Shown: in pieces, positions 35,219 to 43,184 of the stretch | How the letters are laid out: each line of letters starts with the position of its first letter | Position numbering within the stretch: position 1 is the stretch's first letter | Assembly: GCA_021828105.1 (NCBI GenBank) | Contig: JAKATG010000001.1 | Location: 62,001-126,000 of the forward strand | Source of the DNA: Taklimakanibacter sp021828105 | GTDB taxonomy: Bacteria; Pseudomonadota; Alphaproteobacteria; Rhizobiales; Aestuariivirgaceae | Direction: 5' to 3' | DNA: 64,000 nucleotides | Translations under genes and position numbers: made by a program | The notes under the pieces: generated by a model | What the model saw: the letters and a program-made list of their open reading frames with translations, nothing else | Told to the model about the DNA's origin: nothing | Database searches by the model: none

Positions 35219-35442
35219 ACCCGCCGCCCGCCGCGCTGCGCGTCTAAGGCTCCACGCGCATGTTGCTCTGAGAATTCGGCCGGATAGTACCGACATGTCA
35301 ATTCAAGATCAGATTCATTAGTCCGCGGATATCTTCTCGAGGCATCAGCACGCGGCAAGGTAATACCGCTTGTCATTCACCTGTGACCGCGAGCTCAATG
35401 CCGCGCATCTGTCCCTCTAACGTCGGCCGGGCGCACCGCGTC

Positions 35443-35456
35443 TTGATCAGGGTCAA
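35443..35456 (+). promoter_or_regulatory. FNR/FixK-type site TTGATCAGGGTCAA
   Basis: Consensus match for the YeeE/YedE pair. The predicted start near 35491 gives a 65-nt leader to the ATG at 35556. Confidence 0.65.
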
Positions 35457-35555
35457 TGCCCGCATCTTCCCCAAGTGCTGGAATAACACTGCTTGAGACA
35501 AACAGATTGGCCGCTCGTGCGGCGAGATGTAGCCTTTTATCGCGGTACTGCATTC

Positions 35556-35987
35556 ATGGTCACTGAGTTCACTCCCTATTCCGCGCTGATCGGCGGGCTG
35601 CTTATCGGGCTCGCGGCTGCCGCCTTGATGATGCTGACCGGGCGCATTGCCGGGGTCAGCGGTATTGCCGCGAGATTGCTCCCGCCCGCGGACCGCACGG
35701 GCTTCTCCAGTCGACTGGCTTTCATTGTCGGGCTGATTGCGGCCCCGATCGCTTGGTTCGCCGCGACGGGCTCGCCGGCCACGCAAACGGTCCCTGGAAA
35801 CCTGCTTGTGATGATGGTGGCCGGCCTGTTGGTTGGCTTCGGCTCGGTCTATGGCGGCGGCTGCACCAGCGGCCACGGCGTTTGCGGCCTGGCGCGGCTG
35901 TCGCCGCGATCCGTGGTGGCAGTGGTGGTGTTCATGGGCTCCGCTGCAGTTACCGTTTACCTCTTGCGCCATGTGATCGGGGCGTGA
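35556..35987 (+). CDS. YeeE/YedE-family transporter, first half (PmpA-like)
   Basis: This 143-aa membrane protein has four hydrophobic segments and the conserved GGGCTSGHGVCG motif (Cys103, Cys110). In YeeE-type thiosulfate transporters this motif handles sulfur compounds. It forms a split pair with the next gene, 5 nt downstream. Similar pairs (PmpA/PmpB) are linked to persulfide or thiosulfate traffic. The pair is probably induced through the site at 35443. The ribosome site is weak, so the start is provisional. Confidence 0.85.
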   Translation: MVTEFTPYSALIGGLLIGLAAAALMMLTGRIAGVSGIAARLLPPADRTGFSSRLAFIVGLIAAPIAWFAATGSPATQTVPGNLLVMMVAGLLVGFGSVYGGGCTSGHGVCGLARLSPRSVVAVVVFMGSAAVTVYLLRHVIGA

Positions 35988-35992
35988 GAGCC

Positions 35993-36442
35993 ATGCGCGT
36001 CGCCATCCATTTCGCCATCGGATTGCTGTTCGGCCTGGGACTCGTCGTTTCCGGCATGGTCGATCCGGCAAAGATCCAGAACTTCCTCGACTTCTTTGGC
36101 ACTTGGGACCCAAGCCTTGTCTTCGTCATGGCCGGCGCGGTCGCGGCGGCATTTACAGGCTACAGACTTGCATGGCGCAATGAGAGACCCGTGCTCGATC
36201 ACAGGTTTCATCTCCCTGAGACCACCGCCATTGATCGTCGTCTCGTAATTGGCGCAGTCGTCTTCGGTATCGGCTGGGGATTGGGCGGTTACTGTCCGGG
36301 CCCCGCTTTCACCAGCCTTAGTCTTCTTGCTCCGGGCACAATCATTTTTGTTCCGGCCATGCTCGTCGGCATGTGGTTGGCGCGCAATGCCGCGACCGCC
36401 ACTACTGAACGGACTATATCTCCACGGCAATTCGAAGGATGA
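35993..36442 (+). CDS. YeeE/YedE-family transporter, second half (PmpB-like, DUF6691)
   Basis: This 149-aa membrane protein has about four segments and GLGGYCPGPAFTSL (Cys101), the sulfur-relay motif of the second half of YeeE-type transporters. GTGAGAG and the stop of the first half lie immediately upstream, so translation is coupled. It is expected to work with the preceding protein as one channel in the inner membrane. Confidence 0.85.
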   Translation: MRVAIHFAIGLLFGLGLVVSGMVDPAKIQNFLDFFGTWDPSLVFVMAGAVAAAFTGYRLAWRNERPVLDHRFHLPETTAIDRRLVIGAVVFGIGWGLGGYCPGPAFTSLSLLAPGTIIFVPAMLVGMWLARNAATATTERTISPRQFEG

Positions 36443-36829
36443 GGCGATGAAGAACGCTGTTCGCCAATGTCTTGGTGCCTGCACTACCTTTGCTGAATGA
36501 TTTGATCAAAATTGGCTCAGTTACAATGGCCCATCTATACGATACTTTGCGCCGCAACGTTCCGACCGAAGGATTCCGTGCACAGGTGACGACCTCAAGG
36601 CCATCGGCATTTCGTCACTCGGCGATCACAAGAAGCTTGCTCGACGCAACAGGTCGACCTTTGCCCCAGTTCAAGGACTTACCAAATGGCCGGCTATTCC
36701 AGGACGATGAAATGGATGCCGGGCGGCGATAGACAACGACCCGCGAAAGTCGCAGTCTCAGCCGGGGCACCATGCTCACAGCTAGAGGCGCCGGGGTCTT
36801 ATGCAGAGAGCTAGAAAAAGGAGACCACT
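36443..36829. other. Intergenic stretch without a convincing gene
   Basis: A 17-codon ORF (MKNAVRQCLGACTTFAE) follows a good AAGGATGAGG at 36447 and may be the remnant of a longer gene. A longer frame from 36526 has no ribosome site and random-looking composition. No FNR-type site is seen. Confidence 0.4.
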
Positions 36830-37216
36830 ATGGCCGATGTGTTTGCTTCTGATCCATCAACTTGGAATCCGGCATTGGATGCCGTTGCCGCGGCGCCTAA
36901 ACATCACAGGGTCTTATTCGAGAATGAGAGCCTTCGTGTGCTCGAGGTAACGCTCGAACCCAACGACGAAGAGCCCGTGCATCACCATCGATGGCCGTCA
37001 GTATTTGTCTTCGATCAGGTGCAAGGTCCGATTCACGACTTCGCACCAGATGGCACCCAGCTTCCAGACAATCGAGATGTAGTAAAAGCGGTTGCAGCTT
37101 GGGATGGTCGCGGTTGTCTGGTCGTTCATATGGCGCCTCAGCCAGCAGGCCGGGTGCTCAATGCTTCGGGTAAGACTGTCCACGGCGTTCGCATCGAGAT
37201 GAAGAAGACCACTTAG
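36830..37216 (+). CDS. Cupin-like small protein
   Basis: This 128-aa protein has a single cupin-type barrel. VLEVTLEPNDEEPVHHHRWP carries the His cluster (His51-53) of cupin motif 1, and GKTVHGVRIEM supplies the end strand. It may bind a metal and a small molecule. AAAAAGGAGA lies before the ATG. It is alone on its strand between the YeeE pair and a hypothetical gene, with no FNR-type site. Confidence 0.65.
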   Translation: MADVFASDPSTWNPALDAVAAAPKHHRVLFENESLRVLEVTLEPNDEEPVHHHRWPSVFVFDQVQGPIHDFAPDGTQLPDNRDVVKAVAAWDGRGCLVVHMAPQPAGRVLNASGKTVHGVRIEMKKTT

Positions 37217-37392
37217 CCGCTTTCTCCGTGACCGCCGGCATCGGAACAAACGTTTGGAACTGCGGTGTAAATGGCAACACTAGGCAATGCACCGTCCGGC
37301 GGCGTGCCTGTTCGCGCCATACGTGGCTTGGGTAGCTTTCGCTTCGGTGCTGAACAGCGCGATTTGGCTGTTGAACTGATTAGAGGGGCAGG

Positions 37393-37902
37393 ATGGGTCG
37401 CCGTATCGTCATCGTCAACGACAAGATGCAGCACGGCTATCGTTACGCGCTGACCGCGTCACCGGGTCGCAATTTCGACCCGGAGTTTCGGCCCGATTTG
37501 ACACCCAAGCAGATGCTCGAACTTGGAGTGTTCTGCGGCAAGTACCTCATCGATTGTCGAGACGAATTTCCTGCGAGCTGGTTTGCGCGGGCAAAGCTGT
37601 CGCCTTCGAGCCGGGACTGCTCGCTTAACTATTTTGGCGTGGACGCGAGCCAGTCGTTGGCGGAGTGGCGAAGGAAGGGCTGGATCCATCCCGACGATCC
37701 GCGCGGCTGGTTCCAGTGGTACTGCCGATACTACGTGGGCCGGCGCGTGCCCGAGGAGGATGCTCGTCAGATCCGGCGATGGAAGGCGATGAAGCGACAT
37801 GTGGCGCAGATCAAGCTGTATTGCGAGCCTGGCGATCGCATGTGTCGTCGGCGCCAACGCCAGGCGCTCTTGCATTGGGCTTATGACAGCCGAAACCTAT
37901 GA
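37393..37902 (+). CDS. Conserved hypothetical protein (169 aa)
   Basis: This 169-aa soluble, basic protein is rich in Trp, Tyr and Arg (GWFQWYCRYYVGRRVPEEDA, QIRRWKAMKRHVAQIKLYCE) and has several Cys. I have seen similar proteins annotated only as hypothetical. The dense aromatic/basic pattern suggests nucleic-acid or metal binding, but this is a guess. GAGGGGCAGG precedes the ATG. Confidence 0.6.
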   Translation: MGRRIVIVNDKMQHGYRYALTASPGRNFDPEFRPDLTPKQMLELGVFCGKYLIDCRDEFPASWFARAKLSPSSRDCSLNYFGVDASQSLAEWRRKGWIHPDDPRGWFQWYCRYYVGRRVPEEDARQIRRWKAMKRHVAQIKLYCEPGDRMCRRRQRQALLHWAYDSRNL

Positions 37903-38271
37903 GAGCATGGTTACAAGCCCGCTTGCGAACTGAGTTGTTGGCTAACTTGAACGTGCCTGACCCAAGCTGGGGATCGTTGAGGAGGGCAGCAGCGCAGGCC
38001 TAGTGAGTTACTTGGAGATGTGGGATTGTTGCGCTTCTTTGGACTCAAAGAAACGGATCGCAGAAATAGAGTTCCCGGCAACGGCGGACCCAGCTTCGCA
38101 GGCAATTCTACTACATCAGATTACACCCAGCTTTTGTTATTGGGGCCGAGAGCTTCCTGGTTTCGATCTCACGGAACTCAGCTATTTGCCCGGTAATATA
38201 TGTTCTGGCTGGCCGGATACGATCCATGAAACAATCTTCAACCGCAATCCGACCAGCGCGGAAGTTGGTGC
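37903..38271. other. Intergenic stretch, nothing clear
   Basis: These 369 bases lie between the hypothetical gene and the sulfatase gene. A plus-strand frame from 38003 has no ribosome site and no recognisable motif and runs into the sulfatase gene. No terminator or FNR-type site was recognised. Confidence 0.4.
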
Positions 38272-39915
38272 TCAGTTTCCGCCCTGAGTGCTCGACTGCA
38301 GCGACGTCAGCACGGCATCGATCGAGAAGCTGCCGGGCTTCTGGCGCGGCGGGAACTCCTTGAAGGTCGCCAGGAACTTCGCGACATATTCCTGCGCCGG
38401 CACCATCACGAAGAGGTGCTCGACCCGCCAGCGTTCATAGTCCATCGACTCATGGTCGGCGGTCTCGAACGGGTCCGACCGCAAGTTGAAGAGCTTCGGC
38501 AGGCGTAACGGCACGAACGGCTCTTCCCAGACATCGAACCCGTGCGCGCGCTGCTCCGAGAAGACGACCTTCCACTGATTGTAGCGAAGCCCGACGAGCG
38601 AGCCATCGTCATTGAAGTAGAAGAACTCCTTGCGTGGGCTCGGTGCATTGCCGGCAAGGGCCTCGGTGATGTCGTAGCCGTCGAGATGCACTTTGAAAGT
38701 CGTAGGCCCGACCTTCATGCCCTTCATCAGCTGCTCCTTCACGTCGGGCACGCCGGCAGCGGCCACGAGTGTCGGCAGCATGTCCTCATGGGCGAAGATG
38801 TCGTTGAGCACGGTGCCGGACTTGATGACGCCGGGCCAGCGAATGGCGCATGGCACCCGGTAGCCGCCTTCCCAGTTGGTATTCTTCTCCCCGCGGAACG
38901 GCGCCTGTCCGCCATCGGGCCAAGTGAACTTCTCAGCGCCATTGTCGGTCGAGTACATGACGATGGTGTTGTCGGCGAGGCCGAGATCATCGAGCGCCTT
39001 GAGCATCTCGCCGACCATGCCATCGTGCTCGACCATGCCGTCGGGATAGATGCCGAGCCCGGTCTTGCCCTCGCTCTCCTTTTTCAGCCGCGTCCAGATG
39101 TGCATGCGGGTCGAGTTCCACCAAAGGAAGAACGGCTTGTTGGCCGCTTTGGCGCGTTGCAGAAAATCCTTCGCGGCCGTGGTGACCTCTTCGTCGATCG
39201 TTTCCATGCGCTTTTTGTCGAGCGGGCCCGTGCTTTCGATTTTCTGGGTGCCGTCGGCGTTGGCAGAGGCACGGATCACGCCGCGCGTACCATATTTCTT
39301 CCGCATCTCCGGGTCCTTGAAATAATCCGGATGCTCCGGTTCGTCCTCGGCATTCAGATGGTAGAGCGAACCGAAGAACTCCTCGAAGCCGTGCGCGGTC
39401 GGCAGATGCTCGTCGCGATCACCAAGGTGGTTCTTGCCGAACTGGCCCGTCATGTAGCCTTGTGCCTTGAGCAGCTCGGCGATCGTCACGTCTTCCTTTT
39501 GCAGGCCTTCCTTTGCACCCGGCAGTCCTACCTTGAGCATCCCGGTGCGATAGCCGACCTGACCGGTGATGAAGCAGGCGCGGCCGGCGGTGCAGCTTTG
39601 CTGGCCATACCAGTCGGTGAACAGCGCGCCTTCCTTGGCGATGCGATCGATGTTCGGCGTCTTGTAGCCCATCATGCCCTGATTATAGGCGCTGATGTTC
39701 CACCAGCCGATGTCGTCGCCCCAAATGATCAGGATATTGGGCTTTGCCGCCGTCGTCTGCGCTTCTGCCGGCTGGACCGAGGACGTGAGCACGCCATCGG
39801 AAAGTGCGGACACGGCAAGCAATGAAGCGCCCCTAAGCAGTACGTCTCGTCGCTTGAGGGTCGATTCAGGTTCGCGTTCAATTACTGTTGGTTCTGACTG
39901 CTCCATCCTGGCCAT
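38272..39915 (-). CDS. Arylsulfatase-type sulfatase, Tat-exported
   Basis: This 547-aa sulfatase has a Tat signal (KRRDVLLRGASLLAVSAL, cleavage near Ala52). Metal-binding Asp67/Asp68 are in WGDDIG. The formylglycine site is Cys108 in SCTAGRACFITGQ, a C-x-A-x-R variant of the usual C-x-P-S-R. GQFGKNHLGD and the later STDNGAEKF segment complete the active site. It should hydrolyse a sulfate ester in the periplasm. GGAG precedes the ATG. No dedicated maturase gene is in view. Confidence 0.9.
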   Translation of the reverse strand: MARMEQSEPTVIEREPESTLKRRDVLLRGASLLAVSALSDGVLTSSVQPAEAQTTAAKPNILIIWGDDIGWWNISAYNQGMMGYKTPNIDRIAKEGALFTDWYGQQSCTAGRACFITGQVGYRTGMLKVGLPGAKEGLQKEDVTIAELLKAQGYMTGQFGKNHLGDRDEHLPTAHGFEEFFGSLYHLNAEDEPEHPDYFKDPEMRKKYGTRGVIRASANADGTQKIESTGPLDKKRMETIDEEVTTAAKDFLQRAKAANKPFFLWWNSTRMHIWTRLKKESEGKTGLGIYPDGMVEHDGMVGEMLKALDDLGLADNTIVMYSTDNGAEKFTWPDGGQAPFRGEKNTNWEGGYRVPCAIRWPGVIKSGTVLNDIFAHEDMLPTLVAAAGVPDVKEQLMKGMKVGPTTFKVHLDGYDITEALAGNAPSPRKEFFYFNDDGSLVGLRYNQWKVVFSEQRAHGFDVWEEPFVPLRLPKLFNLRSDPFETADHESMDYERWRVEHLFVMVPAQEYVAKFLATFKEFPPRQKPGSFSIDAVLTSLQSSTQGGN

Positions 39916-40200
39916 GGTGTTTTCTCCACCGTCCGCATGGGAGCCCCCGTTAAGCCGGCCGCGTGACCGATCGGCTGTATTGCCAGCATCGGGGCCAGCA
40001 AACGCCTCTGCAAGTTGGACCTTGGTCCATGGGGTTCGAGTTCATGCCGTTTGTCCCAGATCAAAGCCCGCCAGCCAACCACAGCCTGTTCACCAGAGGT
40101 CGCCGCGCAGGCGCCGAACATCGCCGGGTTTCGAAGGCAGTAACCGACGCGACGAAAGATGCGCAAAATTTAAACGGTGTGGACGTCGTGTATTGGATAA
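39916..40200. other. Intergenic stretch before the sulfatase gene
   Basis: These 285 bases contain the sulfatase promoter region. I see no gene, no FNR-type site and no clear hairpin. A plus-strand frame across it is only an accidental opening. Confidence 0.35.
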
Positions 40201-40755
40201 TCAATTCATCCCCGGATCGTAAGGCCGCTCCTCGATCCGGGCCTCGGCCAGCCGCCGGTAAAGATTGCGGTTGCGGACCAGCGGCCACCATTCATAGAGG
40301 AATATCTCCAACGGCCGCCAGTTCGCGACCCAACCCAGGATCAAGAAGCTCTCCTCGATCAGCCGGCCAAGCGGAGGGTCAAGGGACAGGCGCGTCGCCA
40401 GCTGGGCGAGCAGTAGGCACGCGATGAGCGAGACGGCACCGATGGCGAGCGAATAGCGCCCGACACGGAACAGTTCATTCAGATCTCGCTGAATGGAGCG
40501 TGACCGCGCCGCGAAAAATCCAACCATGGCCTGTTTGAGGGCGTGAAAGGCATGCTCCTGATGCGGCGTATTCGGATAGTGGATCGCGATCGTGATGGGC
40601 CGATGCGCCGCCAGTTCGCGCGCCCAGCCGACTATGTAGTCCTCGGCGTCGCGGCTCAGATCCCTTTCCGGAAAGGGATAGGGATCCAGAGTGTCGAAGA
40701 GCTGGGCGATGTCATCGACGCGCACCTCGACTGCCGCGTGCTCAGCAGTCGCCAT
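40201..40755 (-). CDS. Conserved hypothetical membrane protein
   Basis: This 184-aa protein has a soluble N-terminal half (DIAQLFDTLDPYPFPERDLS..) and two membrane helices (about residues 103-120 and 130-150), followed by a basic tail (YRRLAEARIEERPYD). It starts 47 nt after the stop of the Usp gene on the same strand, so the two form an operon. A truncated second copy exists at 41948-42226. The family is common beside Usp genes but has no known role. Confidence 0.65.
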   Translation of the reverse strand: MATAEHAAVEVRVDDIAQLFDTLDPYPFPERDLSRDAEDYIVGWARELAAHRPITIAIHYPNTPHQEHAFHALKQAMVGFFAARSRSIQRDLNELFRVGRYSLAIGAVSLIACLLLAQLATRLSLDPPLGRLIEESFLILGWVANWRPLEIFLYEWWPLVRNRNLYRRLAEARIEERPYDPGMN

Positions 40756-40802
40756 TGCGGCTTTCTCGACCCGCGAGTTGTGCGGCTGCGGGTTGCGGGT
40801 AA

Positions 40803-41642
40803 TCAATGAGAAAACAGCACCGGGCATTTCATACCCCTGAGAACCGATTTGGTCGCGCCACCCAGGATCATCTCGCTGAGACGGGAATGACCGTAAGCGC
40901 CCATGACCAGAAGTTCAGCTCCGCTGTCCGCGACGGCGGTCAGCAAGGTTTCGCCTGCCTCGCGGCCGCCGGTCGAGATCGGTTCGACTGTCGCCTCTAT
41001 GCCGTGGCGCGACAAAGTCTCAGCGAGTTCGGCGCCTGGCAGACCCCCCGGATGCGGATACTCCATCTCGGGATCCACCCAAATCACCTTAACCCTTTTG
41101 GCCTGCTTCAGGAGCGGCAGGCTGTCGAATACCGCGCGTGCCGCCTCGCGCCTTCCGCTCCAGCCGATGACAGCGAGGTTGGCGGCAAGATCTGTCCTGC
41201 CGCTTCTCGGCAGGACAAGCGTCGGCCTGCCCGTGGACAATAATACTCGCTCGACGAAGTCACGACCGACAACCGACAGTGCGGTGTTCTCCGACGGCTG
41301 ATGGACAATGGTGATGTCGGATCTGCGGGCACAGCCGATAACCTCTCCCGCTATTGCCGGACTTGTCGAGTTGATCACTTTGATATCGCCGTGAAGGCCC
41401 GTATCCTTCAAGATGGTATCGAAAGCGGCGCGGACAGACTTTTCCGCATTCTGGAACAAATCCCGATTGCCTTCGAAAATCACGGGCTCGAGCCCGAAGG
41501 TGGCATAGACCTCGATGGCCGGCACGACGTAGACGCCCAGCAAGAAAGCACCGAAACTGCGGGCCATCCCGGCGGCGCTGTCCAGAAGGAGCTGGTTGCG
41601 CCCAAGGTCATTCAGGCTCACCAGAATCGTTTTGTATGACAT
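40803..41642 (-). CDS. Universal stress protein, tandem-domain type (duplicate A)
   Basis: This 279-aa protein has two Usp halves, starting MSYKTILVSLNDLGRN. The second half ends in GAYGHSRLSEMILGGATKSV, an intact Usp nucleotide-loop variant. It is nearly the same as the protein at 42271-43110. Differences are concentrated in the first half (for example AFLLGVYVVPAIEVYATFG against AHLRAIYVIPAVEIYDGAG). GAGGAGACC precedes the ATG. The FNR-type site at 41699 predicts a 22-nt leader. Confidence 0.9.
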   Translation of the reverse strand: MSYKTILVSLNDLGRNQLLLDSAAGMARSFGAFLLGVYVVPAIEVYATFGLEPVIFEGNRDLFQNAEKSVRAAFDTILKDTGLHGDIKVINSTSPAIAGEVIGCARRSDITIVHQPSENTALSVVGRDFVERVLLSTGRPTLVLPRSGRTDLAANLAVIGWSGRREAARAVFDSLPLLKQAKRVKVIWVDPEMEYPHPGGLPGAELAETLSRHGIEATVEPISTGGREAGETLLTAVADSGAELLVMGAYGHSRLSEMILGGATKSVLRGMKCPVLFSH

Positions 41643-41698
41643 TGCGGTCTCCTCGCGAAAATCCGGGACCGACTATAGGCGAAAGGTCCAGGCAATAT

Positions 41699-41712
41699 TT
41701 GACCAGGATCAA
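41699..41712 (-). promoter_or_regulatory. FNR/FixK-type site TTGACCAGGATCAA
   Basis: Consensus match, duplicated at 43167. The class-II start would be near 41664 for the Usp gene at 41642. Confidence 0.7.
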
Positions 41713-41716
41713 GCGC

Positions 41717-41950
41717 TTAGCCGGCCAATCGGTCCGCAAAGAACGGTTTGATGCCCAGGCTATGCGTGGCGGCATATTGAATTTCCGCAGGCGTGCTGGA
41801 AGCATCCAGGCACGTCCATCCAGCTGGTGCTTCGGCAACAGGCTGGCCGCGGAGGACTTTGGGCGTAGCGTCGGAGGCATCATTGGAACGGTTGGACAGG
41901 CGGGCGCATCAGCAAACCCGTTGGTGCATCGAGCCAGAGGCCCCTGAAAT
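41717..41950 (-). pseudogene. 3'-terminal remnant of the APH/P-loop kinase gene
   Basis: These bases match the last ~78 codons of the kinase gene at 43185-44756, including its TAA, but begin abruptly at the duplication join. Relative to the full gene there is an extra G (GCGGGCGC for GCGGCGC near 41901), so the frame is also broken. It is a by-product of the tandem duplication. Confidence 0.8.
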
Positions 41951-42226
41951 CAGATCTCGCTGAATGGACCGCGACCGCGCCGCGAAGAATCCAGCCATGG
42001 CCTGTTTGAGGGCTTGAAAGGCGCGCCCCTGATGCGCCGTATTCGGATAGTGGATCACGATCGTGATAGGCAGATGCGACGCAAGCTCGCGGGCCCAGCC
42101 AACTATGTAGTCCTCGGCGTCGCGGCTCAGATCCCTTTCCGGAAAGGGATAGGGATCGAGCGTGTCGAAGAGCTGGGCGATGTCATCGACCCGCACCTCG
42201 ACCGTCGCATGCTCCGCAGTCGTCAT
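41909..42226 (-). pseudogene. Truncated copy of the membrane-protein gene
   Basis: From ATG 42226 the product follows the protein at 40201-40755 for about 92 residues (to FFAARSRSIQRDL). It then runs into kinase-derived sequence at the duplication join, and the frame ends in ISGASGSMHQRVC. Both membrane helices are lost, so function is unlikely. It may still be transcribed behind the Usp gene at 42271. Confidence 0.8.
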
Positions 42227-42270
42227 TGCGACTTTCTCGACTCGCGAGTTGTATGGTTGCGGGCGGGCTA

Positions 42271-43110
42271 TCAATGAGAAAACAGCACCGGGCATTTCAT
42301 GCCCCTGAGAACCGACTTGGTCGCGCCGCCCAGAATCATCTCGCTTAGACGTGAATGGCCGTATGCACCCATGACGAGAAGCTCGGCGCCGCTGTTAGCC
42401 ACGACGGTGAGCAGGGCCTCGCCCGCTTCTGTCCCGCCGGTCGAGGCAGGCCTGATTTCGGTATTGACACCATGACGCGACAAGGTGGCGGCAAGCACGT
42501 CGGCGGGAACGCTGCCTGGATGTGGATAGTTCTTTTCCGGATCTACCCAGACGATCTCGACTTTTTTGGCTCGCTTCAAGAGCGGTACACTATCGAATGC
42601 CGCGCGTGTCGACTCACGAGTGCCGCTCCAGCCCAGGACAACAACGTCGGCGCCAAAACTCGTTCTGCCCTCCCTCGGTAAGACTAGCGTCGGCCGGCCT
42701 GTCGACAGAAGAATTCGCTCGACGAAGTTGCGGCCGACAACAGAGAAGCTGCTTTCCCCAGGTGGCTGATTAACGATGGCGATATCGGTCAAGCGAGCCT
42801 GGTCTATCACGTGACCAGTAATGTCGGGCCAGGTCGAGTCGATAACTATGATGTCCCCGCGAATGCCAAAGCGCTCCCGCGCTGAGTCGAACGCCGAGCG
42901 GACCGATTTCTCCGCCTGGGTAAACAATTGCCGGTTGCCCTCGAAAATTGTGGCCTCTGGTCCGGCGCCATCGTAGATCTCGACGGCGGGAATGACGTAG
43001 ATGGCTCGCAGATGGGCCTCCAAATCCCTAGCCAGTCCAGCGGTGGCCTCTAGGAGGGGGTGGTTGCGCTGAAGATCATTCAGGCTCACCAAAATCGTCT
43101 TGTATGACAT
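42271..43110 (-). CDS. Universal stress protein, tandem-domain type (duplicate B)
   Basis: This 279-aa double Usp begins MSYKTILVSLNDLQRNHPLL and ends with the same GAYGHSRLSEMILGGATKSV loop as duplicate A. Conservation is strongest in the C-terminal half, promoter and ribosome site (GAGGAGACC), so both copies should respond alike while their N-terminal halves diverge. It is downstream of the kinase gene with 74 bp between, and has its own FNR-type site. Confidence 0.9.
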   Translation of the reverse strand: MSYKTILVSLNDLQRNHPLLEATAGLARDLEAHLRAIYVIPAVEIYDGAGPEATIFEGNRQLFTQAEKSVRSAFDSARERFGIRGDIIVIDSTWPDITGHVIDQARLTDIAIVNQPPGESSFSVVGRNFVERILLSTGRPTLVLPREGRTSFGADVVVLGWSGTRESTRAAFDSVPLLKRAKKVEIVWVDPEKNYPHPGSVPADVLAATLSRHGVNTEIRPASTGGTEAGEALLTVVANSGAELLVMGAYGHSRLSEMILGGATKSVLRGMKCPVLFSH

Positions 43111-43166
43111 TGCGGTCTCCTCGCGAAAATCCGGGATCGACTATAGGCGAGAGGTCCAGGCAATAT

Positions 43167-43180
43167 TTGACCAAGATCAA
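43167..43180 (-). promoter_or_regulatory. FNR/FixK-type site TTGACCAAGATCAA
   Basis: Duplicate of the site at 41699 with one changed spacer base. It lies directly after the kinase stop codon and drives the Usp gene at 43110. Confidence 0.7.
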
Positions 43181-43184
43181 GCGC

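Larger units (their letters stand above)
40480..41950. repeat. Tandem duplication, unit 1 (~1.47 kb)
   Basis: This segment (part of the membrane-protein gene, Usp gene, FNR-type site and 3' end of a kinase gene) is repeated directly at 41951-43417 with offsets of 1467-1471 bases. The join falls precisely at 41950/41951, where kinase sequence runs into membrane-protein sequence. Confidence 0.85.

Noticed and set aside
36526..36732. Plus-strand ORF MAHLYDTLRRNVPTEGF...
   Set aside because: No ribosome site, low-complexity random composition and no family. It is mentioned only as part of an intergenic stretch.
38003..38287. Plus-strand ORF running into the sulfatase gene
   Set aside because: Overlaps the sulfatase 3' end, has no ribosome site and shows no recognisable motif.
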